A stretch of DNA of 49,436 bases, from the NCBI GenBank assembly GCA_964511535.1, contig CAZEFW010000055.1:1-49436 (forward strand), given 5' to 3'. The first letter of the stretch is position 1. Each line of letters begins with the position of its first letter. Positions 31,115 to 37,920 of this stretch are shown piece by piece. Both the position numbers and the translations under genes were made by a program. Source of the stretch: CAZCFB01 sp964511535 (GTDB lineage: Bacteria; Myxococcota_A; Polyangia; GCA-2747355; CAZCFB01). The notes beneath the pieces were generated by a model. It was not told where the DNA came from, did no database searches, and worked only from the letters and a program-made list of their open reading frames with translations.

Positions 31115-33646
31115 ATGAGCACGGTGACCAAGGCCCGCCGGGGCACGCCCAGGAAGGTCGGCGTGGAGCGATGTGCCCTGGTGGCGGGGGCGGCGCTCGC
31201 GCTGCTCGACCTGGCGCTGCTGGGCGGCGGCTCCGGCCAGGCAGGGCCGACCCTCGCAGGGCTGGCGGTGGTGTTGCTGGCGGCAGGGGTCGCGGGGCTG
31301 CTGGGCCGCTTCGGCCTCTGGCTGCTCTCCTCCATCCCCGCCGGGCGTCCCCTGCGCAGCATCGGCGGCGCGTCGCTGACCCTGGTGCTGATCATCCCTG
31401 TGGCGTACCTGCTGTTCCAGGGCACCGGCATCTCCACCCGCTGGTACGCCGGGATCGGGCCGTACCTCGCGGCGCCGCTGCTGTTTTTCGCCGTTGCCGC
31501 GGCGTTGTTCGTGGCCGGCCGGCTGGCTGACCGGGCGCGCGGCCTCGGCCGGCTGGTGCTCCTGCCGCCGGTGGCTGCCTGGTCGATCTTCTTCTTCTGG
31601 GCCGACCGGGCGCTCTACCCGCACCAGTACGGCTACCTGCACTGGGTCCTGCTGCTGCTGCTCGGCGCCGGCCTCGGCGCTGCCGCCTGGCTCCTGCTCG
31701 GGCTGGCCCCGGTGCGCTGGCGTCCGGTGGGGTCCTGGTGGCTCGCCTTCCCCGCGGGCTGCCTGGTCCTGCTCACCGCCGTCAGCGTGATGCCGCCCGG
31801 GGACCCGCGGGCCTGGCGCCGGCTCGAGGATTCGAGCCACGCGGCGGGCCGCCTGCTCGAGGTGGCGCGGCGGGCGGTCGACCTCGACCGCGACCGCTAC
31901 TCGGTGATCCTCGGCGAACAGGACTGCGACAACACCGATTCCAGGATCCACCCCTACGCCCGGGAGGTGCCGGGCAACGGCATCGACGAGGACTGTGACG
32001 GGCAGGACAGCGCGCCCCCGCCGCCCGCGCCGCCGCGCGCTCGCCCCGAGGATCTGACGCTGGAGCAGTACCGCGCCCGGCTCGGCAAGTGGCGCGAGTC
32101 CCCTGGCGGCAAGGCGCTGCTCACCCGCGCCGCCGGGTACAACGTGGTCCTCGTGGTGGTGGATGCCCTGCGGGCAGACTTTCTCAGGCCCCTGACCATC
32201 GCACGCGCCCGCTACCCCAACATCGCGCGGCTGCTACACCAAAGCCGCCGCTTTCCGGCCGCCTTCTCCTCGGCGGCGGGGACCGACGTGGGCATGGCCA
32301 CCATGCTCACTGGCCGCCTGCGCAAGACCGGCGCGGCGCGGAGGACACTGCCCCGGGCGTACCGCAAGAAAGGGATCCGGACCTACGGCGTCTACCAGCG
32401 CGAGGTGCAGCGCTGGCTCGGCCCCATGATCACCCGCCGCGGGCTGTGGGGGCGCAAGGTGATCATCAACGACCCCAACCAGGAGGAGGTGGGCAGCAGG
32501 GCCACCTCCCGGCAGGTCACTGACGCCGGCCTGCGCTTCCTGCGTCGCCACGGCAGCGCGCCGTTCTTCCTCTGGCTGCACTACTTCGACGTGCACGAGC
32601 ACCACCAGGTGGACCCGGGCACCCTGAGCATGCCGGGCGGGACCCCGGCGGAGAGGCCCAGGGGCCAGCGAGAGAAGTACGAGCAGATGTTGCGCCACGT
32701 GGACCACCACATGGGTCGATTCCTCGACGGGCTGCAGAAGGCCGGCCTGGCGGACAAGACCATCGTGGTGTTCGCGTCTGACCATGGCGAGGGGCTCGCC
32801 GAGACCCCGCGGCTCCCGGCGCACCACGGAGATCTGCTCTACCAGCCGCTGGTGCATGTGCCCCTTGCGTTCAGGGTCCCCGGGGTGCCTGGCGCACGGC
32901 TGGAGACTCCGGCCACCACCGCCGACATCTACCCCACGCTGCTCGACCTGGCCGGGCTCCCACACCCGGGGAGCGACGGCGTCAGCCTGGCGCCGCTGCT
33001 GCTGGAGCCGAACCCCGGGCCCATGACCCGGCTCAGCCGGCCGATCTACATGATGGAAGCGCGGCAGCACGCGCTGGTGATCTGGCCGCTGAAGCTGATC
33101 AAGTGGAAGGACCGCGGGAGGGTGGAGCTGTACGACCTGGCCGAGGATCCCGGCGAGGAGGAGGACCTGGCCCCGGGGCAGCCCGAGGACGCGCGGCGCA
33201 TGGCGGCCCTGCTGCAGGCGCGCAAGCTGGTGATGGTCGACCGCATGAGCCTGTACAAGGCGCGGCGCTGGAGGGAGGGCGCTCCCGACGAGCCTGGCGC
33301 GTTCACCCCGCCCTCAGGGCAGGGCACGGCGGCGGGCAAGCAGCCCGGCAAGCAGCAGCCAGGCGCCCAGGGAGAGCAGGGCGGCGGCGGCAAAGATCTG
33401 CGACACCGAGGCGAGGGCGGTGAGCCGGGGCAGCAGCGGCGGCGGCCGCAAGGGGAAGCCGGTGAGACAGGCGGGACAAAGCGCCAGCACGCAGAGCCAC
33501 GCGGCCTGGGCGAGGGCGGCGCGGGCCAGGGCAAGTCCCGGACGTCGCCGGCGAAGCCACCACGCCTGAAGGGCGGGCAAAAGCAGCCCGGCAAGAAGCG
33601 GCGCAAGGGCGGCCCAGGGGGTAGCCCGGAAGACCACCTGTTTTGA
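31115..33646 (+). CDS. Membrane-anchored alkaline-phosphatase-superfamily (sulfatase-like) protein
   Basis: An 843-residue protein. Five or six hydrophobic helices span residues 20-240. A MopE-like metal motif follows at about 268-298 (EQDCDNTDSRIHPYAREVP, then GNGIDEDCDGQD). The catalytic domain begins at about 341: NVVLVVVDALRADFL (metal Asp), GTDVGMATMLTG (possible Thr nucleophile; the CxPSR of true sulfatases is absent) and IVVFASDHGEGLAE near 555. It could be a phosphatase, phosphodiesterase or lipid-phosphoryl transferase. The frame continues past the normal domain end (about residue 725) into a Gly/Lys/Gln-rich tail of roughly 115 residues, antisense to the next gene. The tail may be real or may reflect a lost stop. 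Confidence 0.75.
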   Translation: MSTVTKARRGTPRKVGVERCALVAGAALALLDLALLGGGSGQAGPTLAGLAVVLLAAGVAGLLGRFGLWLLSSIPAGRPLRSIGGASLTLVLIIPVAYLLFQGTGISTRWYAGIGPYLAAPLLFFAVAAALFVAGRLADRARGLGRLVLLPPVAAWSIFFFWADRALYPHQYGYLHWVLLLLLGAGLGAAAWLLLGLAPVRWRPVGSWWLAFPAGCLVLLTAVSVMPPGDPRAWRRLEDSSHAAGRLLEVARRAVDLDRDRYSVILGEQDCDNTDSRIHPYAREVPGNGIDEDCDGQDSAPPPPAPPRARPEDLTLEQYRARLGKWRESPGGKALLTRAAGYNVVLVVVDALRADFLRPLTIARARYPNIARLLHQSRRFPAAFSSAAGTDVGMATMLTGRLRKTGAARRTLPRAYRKKGIRTYGVYQREVQRWLGPMITRRGLWGRKVIINDPNQEEVGSRATSRQVTDAGLRFLRRHGSAPFFLWLHYFDVHEHHQVDPGTLSMPGGTPAERPRGQREKYEQMLRHVDHHMGRFLDGLQKAGLADKTIVVFASDHGEGLAETPRLPAHHGDLLYQPLVHVPLAFRVPGVPGARLETPATTADIYPTLLDLAGLPHPGSDGVSLAPLLLEPNPGPMTRLSRPIYMMEARQHALVIWPLKLIKWKDRGRVELYDLAEDPGEEEDLAPGQPEDARRMAALLQARKLVMVDRMSLYKARRWREGAPDEPGAFTPPSGQGTAAGKQPGKQQPGAQGEQGGGGKDLRHRGEGGEPGQQRRRPQGEAGETGGTKRQHAEPRGLGEGGAGQGKSRTSPAKPPRLKGGQKQPGKKRRKGGPGGSPEDHLF

Positions 33647-34759
33647 GAGGCTCGGCGCGCCGGCGGTGACCCAGAGCAGCGCCAGCGCCAGGGCAGCGCT
33701 CCAGGGCAGCGACAGGAGCGCCGCGTCCAGCCGGCGACCCACCAGCGCGGCCCAGACCAACACCAGGAGCAGGGCCAGCACCCCGGCCAGGGCAGCATCC
33801 CGGGCGGCGGGGGCGGGGAGCGCCGCGGCGCCTGCGGTGCGCCCGGCAAGCAGCGCCGCCGGCGGGGAGCCGACGCTGCGCGCGGGCGGGGGGACGCCGG
33901 CCTGAAGCGCCAGCAGGTTGGTCAGGTCGGGCAGGACCGCCTGGCCCCGGCTGCCGGCCGTGATGCCCGGCCCCGCGACGCAGGCGCGGACCCTCCGGAC
34001 CTCGGGCTCGGCGCCGCCGTGGCCTCCTGGAGGGCGGCGCAGGTGGCCATGATCCGACAGGGCGACCACCGTGGCGCCGGCCGGCGTGGCCGCCAGCAAG
34101 TCGCGCAGCAGGCGATCCGCGTCCGCCGCGGCCGCCCGGTACGCCTCGCTGGCGGCGCCCCCCTGGCGGTGGCCCGCGTCATCCACGGCCAGGGCGTGCA
34201 CGAACACCAGGTCGTCGGCACGCTGCCAGGCTGTCAGGGCCGCCGCCTCGAACCCCTCGGCGGCCTCCTGCGCCGGCTCGAAGGGGAAGGAGCGGGCGAT
34301 CTCGGGGTGGCTCTCCACCACCGCCCAGGCGCTGCCTCCGCGGGCGCGGATCATGCCCGGCAGCGACGGGAAGACCGGGCGATCCATGCCCCGCACCACG
34401 AACTGCACCCCCGACATGGCCTGCCACGCCCCGGTCCAGAGCACATGCTGCACCGGCAGGGAGACCGTGGGGAAGCCGGTGTCCACGGTCAGCTCCAGCC
34501 CCTTGGCGCACAAGCTGTTGTGCGCAGGCAGGGTCCTCGACATGGCCGCAGACAGGCCGTCGACCAGCAACACCCGCACCGGCCCGGCCGGTCCGTCCGC
34601 AGGAGCCGCCTCGACCCGCGGAACCCCGGGCGCCGCAGGCCCCTGGACGAAGAAGGAGCGGATGTAGGACCTGCGCAGGTGGTAGACGCCGACGGCGAGC
34701 AGGAGCAGCAAGGCGCCGGTGAGGATGGTGTGTGGGCGTTGGTTCATGTCGGCAGTCAT
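33314..34759 (-). CDS. Alkaline-phosphatase-superfamily membrane protein (PigN-like layout)
   Basis: A 481-residue protein. A signal-anchor (residues 12-28) precedes a periplasmic catalytic domain: VRVLLVDGLSAAMSR (metal Asp), DTGFPTVSLP (Thr/Ser nucleophile candidates), FVHALAVDDAGHRQG and VVALSDHGHLRRPP, then HGG. Five hydrophobic helices form the C-terminal half. A phosphatase-type head followed by a membrane bundle recalls GPI ethanolamine-phosphate transferases, so phosphoryl-group transfer on an envelope lipid or glycan is plausible but unproven. ATG 34759 and ATG 34747 are both possible starts; neither has a Shine-Dalgarno, and a T-rich repeat arm ends 6 bp upstream. It overlaps the convergent gene by 333 bp. 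Confidence 0.7.
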   Translation of the reverse strand: MTADMNQRPHTILTGALLLLLAVGVYHLRRSYIRSFFVQGPAAPGVPRVEAAPADGPAGPVRVLLVDGLSAAMSRTLPAHNSLCAKGLELTVDTGFPTVSLPVQHVLWTGAWQAMSGVQFVVRGMDRPVFPSLPGMIRARGGSAWAVVESHPEIARSFPFEPAQEAAEGFEAAALTAWQRADDLVFVHALAVDDAGHRQGGAASEAYRAAAADADRLLRDLLAATPAGATVVALSDHGHLRRPPGGHGGAEPEVRRVRACVAGPGITAGSRGQAVLPDLTNLLALQAGVPPPARSVGSPPAALLAGRTAGAAALPAPAARDAALAGVLALLLVLVWAALVGRRLDAALLSLPWSAALALALLWVTAGAPSLSKQVVFRATPWAALAPLLAGLLLPALQAWWLRRRRPGLALARAALAQAAWLCVLALCPACLTGFPLRPPPLLPRLTALASVSQIFAAAALLSLGAWLLLAGLLARRRALP

Positions 34760-34765
34760 CAGGAG

Positions 34766-35078
34766 AAAACAAAAAACAAGGAACTAGAAACAAAAAATGA
34801 AAAATGGGCGGCGCCTGACCCGGGAGGGTGTGACCTGGCCCAGCTCAACCTTCGCGCCATGGGCAGGCTGCGCAACCCCGACCCATGCCAAAGCGGTCGC
34901 GCTCCTGCAGAGGCGCGACGCCTCCGCTCAAACGCTCAGTTCCAGACGACTCGCTCAAACGCGCCCCCGGGGCATCGCTGAACCGATCGGTCGCATGAGG
35001 GGGGTATTCTCTCGATCAGGGCGTCCCACTCCGGATCATTTTTTGTTCCTTGTTTTTTGTTCCTTGTTTTTTGTTCCT
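34766..35078. repeat. A/T-rich heptamer element, locus C (313 bp, inverted arms)
   Basis: The left arm 34766-34808 (AACAAAAAACAAGGAAC, TAGAAACAAAAAATG, AAAAATGGG) nearly matches locus B. The right arm 35037-35078 is T-rich: TTTTTTG and TTCCTTG alternate three times. The 230-bp core is GC-rich, without a convincing ORF; a nominal frame from ATG 34797 begins inside the repeat and has no recognisable domain. The whole 344-bp gap between the two divergent genes is essentially this element. Confidence 0.8.
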
Positions 35079-35086
35079 CTCTCCTT

Positions 35087-35095
35087 TGCTAGCTT
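35087..35095 (+). promoter_or_regulatory. Extended -10 (TGCTAGCTT) of a probable leaderless mRNA
   Basis: TGCTAGCTT fits TGnTAnnnT and ends 8 nt before ATG 35104. It lies directly after the T-rich arm of the locus C element. Confidence 0.5.
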
Positions 35096-35103
35096 CACAC
35101 CTG

Positions 35104-36828
35104 ATGCTCCCCATGCCCCGCCTCCTGGCCATCCTGCTCCTCGTAGCGCTCTCGCTCCCCGCCTGCGAGGCGACCCGCCACGCCGCGGCGAAGCGTGAAG
35201 ACACGGTGGAGGCGTACCGGCGATTCCTCGCCCAGTTCCCCAAGAGCAAGCGCGGCGACGGCGTGCGAATGCGGCTGGAGGCGCTGGAGTTCAAGCGCGC
35301 CCGCTCCGCCGACCGCCCCATCGCATACCGCATGTACCTCGAACGGTACCCCTCCGGCCGCTACGCCCGGCAGTGCAAGGCCCGGCTGGCCAGGCTCAGC
35401 CTGGACCGGGCCCGGAGCGTGGCGGACCTACGGCTGGTCATGGAGAAGTACGAGGACACCCCCGAGGCGGCCGAGGCCCGCCGGCGCTTGCCGGCGCTGC
35501 TCGCCGCGCAGGTGCTGGCCAGCGGCGACCCTGCGGCCCTGCGCGACTTCATCCAGGCCTACCCCGGAATGAAGCAGACCGCCCGGGTGAAGCGCGCCCT
35601 CGCCAGGATGCGCCACGGCGCGCTGGGGGACGACCGGCACGCCCTGGAGGCCTTCGCCAGGGAGCTGGCGGGCACACCCGAGGCAGAGCAGGCGCGGCAG
35701 CGCGCCCGCGGGCTGCTGGAGCAGGAGGTGGCCCTCACCGGCTCGACCACGCTGCTGCGGGAGCTGCGCAGCCGCTACCCGAGGAGCGCCCGGATCCCGG
35801 AGCTCAGGCGCCTGGTGGCCCGACGGCAGGCGCGGCTGGCGGTGCTGGCCCTGGACATGGGCGCCCTGGAGCGCACCGGCGTCGCCAGCATCGGCAAGGT
35901 GAAGGTGCAGCGGGTCCTGGCCCACTGCAAGCGCCGGCCCGAGCGCTGTCGCCAGGTCAAGGAGGCGGCCCGCGCCGCGGGTCCCTGGCGGCCCACCGGC
36001 GGCGCGCCCGCCCTGCGCGCGGCGGTTCACGGGCAGGACATCATCGCAGCCTGGCGCACCATCGAGGCCCTTGGCTGGTCGCCGGATATCGCCGCGGCGG
36101 ACCTGCTGGTGGAGCTGCTCGGATCGGCCAGGCCCAGCACGGCCCGGCTCGCGGGCCGCGGCCTGGCCCGGTGGCTCGGGCGCGCCACCGGCAAGGCGCG
36201 GGGGCCGGGCTGGCTCGCCGGCCACTTGCGGCGCCCGCCCCGGCGCGGCAACGACGACGAGGCCCAGCGGCACGGCGTGCTGCTGCTGCTGGCCGGCAAG
36301 GAGGTCCAGGGCCGCGCCGCGCTGGAAGCCCTGGCCGCCCGACCTGGCCGGGCACTCACCGGCGCGCTGCTGCTGGTTCAGTTCGACCTGGCCCGGGGCC
36401 GCAAGCCCCCCACCGCGCTCACGGCCCAGCTCGCGGCCGCTGCCGGCGCGCGGCTCAAGTCGCTACGAGACGCCTTCCCGGCGGAGCTTAACGCCGAGAG
36501 CGGCGTGGCGGCCCTGCTCGCCGAGCGAGAGCTGTTCGTGCTCGAGCGGGTCCTGGCGCGCCTGGTGGACGCGGGCGGCGCGGGCGATGCCGTGACCCGT
36601 GCCCACGCAACCGCCGCCGACGCCCTGGCGCGCTGGCGCGTGGACCTGGAGCGGGACGTGAAGGCCTTCCGCCCGGCCGCGGATCCAGACCTCACCGCCG
36701 AGGTCACCCGACATGAACGGGGCAGGGCCGCCGCCCTGCGCCGGCTGCGGGCGGGTCGGGATCCGGCAGGCCGCGCCGCGGCAGCCGCAATCCAGGCCCT
36801 CTACCCGGTCCCCGCCTCGCCCAAATAG
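35104..36828 (+). CDS. TPR-like helical-repeat lipoprotein
   Basis: A 574-residue exported lipoprotein with signal MLPMPRLLAILLLVALSLPAC, Cys21 lipidated. ATG 35104 or the in-frame ATG 35113 both keep the signal. The N-terminal half has tetratricopeptide-like repeats (TVEAYRRFLAQFPKSKRGD, YRMYLERYPSGRYA, LRDFIQAYPGMKQT, LRELRSRYPRSARI), each with the Tyr-Pro turn typical of BamD/YbgF-like repeats. The C-terminal half is Ala/Leu/Arg-rich helix without clear repeats. A scaffold role in the envelope is inferred; there is no enzyme motif. Two helical-repeat lipoproteins are thus present in the window. Confidence 0.7.
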   Translation: MLPMPRLLAILLLVALSLPACEATRHAAAKREDTVEAYRRFLAQFPKSKRGDGVRMRLEALEFKRARSADRPIAYRMYLERYPSGRYARQCKARLARLSLDRARSVADLRLVMEKYEDTPEAAEARRRLPALLAAQVLASGDPAALRDFIQAYPGMKQTARVKRALARMRHGALGDDRHALEAFARELAGTPEAEQARQRARGLLEQEVALTGSTTLLRELRSRYPRSARIPELRRLVARRQARLAVLALDMGALERTGVASIGKVKVQRVLAHCKRRPERCRQVKEAARAAGPWRPTGGAPALRAAVHGQDIIAAWRTIEALGWSPDIAAADLLVELLGSARPSTARLAGRGLARWLGRATGKARGPGWLAGHLRRPPRRGNDDEAQRHGVLLLLAGKEVQGRAALEALAARPGRALTGALLLVQFDLARGRKPPTALTAQLAAAAGARLKSLRDAFPAELNAESGVAALLAERELFVLERVLARLVDAGGAGDAVTRAHATAADALARWRVDLERDVKAFRPAADPDLTAEVTRHERGRAAALRRLRAGRDPAGRAAAAAIQALYPVPASPK

Positions 36829-36994
36829 GGCGGCCTGAAAGGTGCACCAGGAGACCGTCGCGAGGTGGTCGGGACCGAGGTCCAGTGTTTACGCGGCGGC
36901 GAAAGCATACTGGCTGCTATGGTGAGGCGACGCGGGAACCGCTGGGCCGACGGTAGCGCCAACCGCAGTAGGTCAACTGGCGCACTTTTCGGGC

Positions 36995-37000
36995 TATACT
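36995..37000 (+). promoter_or_regulatory. -10 (TATACT) of a probable leaderless mRNA
   Basis: TATACT, one mismatch from TATAAT, ends 7 nt before ATG 37008. That puts the expected transcription start on the ATG itself. No Shine-Dalgarno is present, and the -35 is weak. Confidence 0.55.
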
Positions 37001-37007
37001 GCGCGCC

Positions 37008-37901
37008 ATGAGAGCGCCAGATGTAGAGCAGAAGACCGCCATCAGCTTCGACGGGACCCCCATCGCCTACCAGGTTTGCGGAGAGGGACCGGCCGTGGTC
37101 CTGGCCAACGGCCTGGGCGGCACGTTCACCACCTACCGACACCAGTACGCCCTGCTGGCCGGAGGGTACCGGGTCATCTCCTGGGACTACCGCGGCCTGT
37201 TCCGCTCCGGCCGCCCCCCGCAGCTGGAGTCCACCGCCATCGCCACCCAGGTCAAGGACCTGGAGCTGATCCTGGAGCTCGAAGGGGTCGAGCGCGCCCT
37301 GTTCATCGGCTGGTCCATGGGCGTGCAGTACAACTTCGAGTACTACCGGGACCACGCCGAGCAGTTCGCCGGGCTCGTGGTGCTCAACGGCGTGCCGGGG
37401 ACCCCCTTCGCCAGCGCCTTCCCGGGGCTGCCGGTGGAGCAGATCGTGCCGCTGCTGGTGGGGGCGATGAAGCTCGGCGCTCCCGTCATCGGTCCTGTCA
37501 CCGACATTGCGGGCCGCCACGCCGCGCCGGCGCTGCTGCCGATCTTCAAGGCCCTCGGGCTGGCCGCGCCGACCCTCGACGAGGACGTGCTGTTCGACCT
37601 CGTGGTGGAGTACGGGACCCTCGACTTCGAGGCGTACGGCGAGACCCTGGCCAAGCTTGGACAGCACGACGCCTTCGACGTGCTGCCGCGCATCGACGTG
37701 CCCACCCTCATCGTCACCGGCACAAAAGACTTCTTCACTCCCATGACCACCGTGGACCACATGATGGCCAACATCCCCGACGCCCGCAGCGTGGTGGTGG
37801 AGGGCGGCACGCACTACACGGCAGTGGAGTACCCGGACCAGGTCAACGGCCACCTGGTCTCATACCTGAAAGAGCTCGGCTACGGGCCGCTGGGGCGGTA
37901 G
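37008..37901 (+). CDS. Alpha/beta hydrolase
   Basis: A 297-residue cytoplasmic hydrolase of the alpha/beta fold. The triad is visible: Ser103 in the nucleophile elbow GWSMG, Asp241 in VTGTKDFFTP and His269 in GGTHYTAVEYP. The oxyanion region reads LANGLGGTFTTYRHQ. The cap region is short. The substrate is not predictable; esterases, peroxidases and lactonases share this layout. The 179-bp gap upstream holds no other clear feature apart from the -10. It converges on the hybrid kinase gene, with 19 bp between stops. Confidence 0.9.
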   Translation: MRAPDVEQKTAISFDGTPIAYQVCGEGPAVVLANGLGGTFTTYRHQYALLAGGYRVISWDYRGLFRSGRPPQLESTAIATQVKDLELILELEGVERALFIGWSMGVQYNFEYYRDHAEQFAGLVVLNGVPGTPFASAFPGLPVEQIVPLLVGAMKLGAPVIGPVTDIAGRHAAPALLPIFKALGLAAPTLDEDVLFDLVVEYGTLDFEAYGETLAKLGQHDAFDVLPRIDVPTLIVTGTKDFFTPMTTVDHMMANIPDARSVVVEGGTHYTAVEYPDQVNGHLVSYLKELGYGPLGR

Positions 37902-37913
37902 CGCCTCCGCCCC
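37892..37913. terminator. GC hairpin between convergent genes
   Basis: GGGGCGG (37892-37898) pairs with CCGCCCC (37907-37913) across an 8-nt loop that includes the hydrolase stop codon. There is no T tract, so its efficiency is uncertain. Confidence 0.4.
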
Positions 37914-37920
37914 TACGCTG

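Noticed and set aside
34797..35198. 133-residue plus-strand frame inside the locus C element
   Set aside because: It starts in the repeat, lacks a ribosome-binding site, has no recognisable domain and runs into the lipoprotein gene in another frame.
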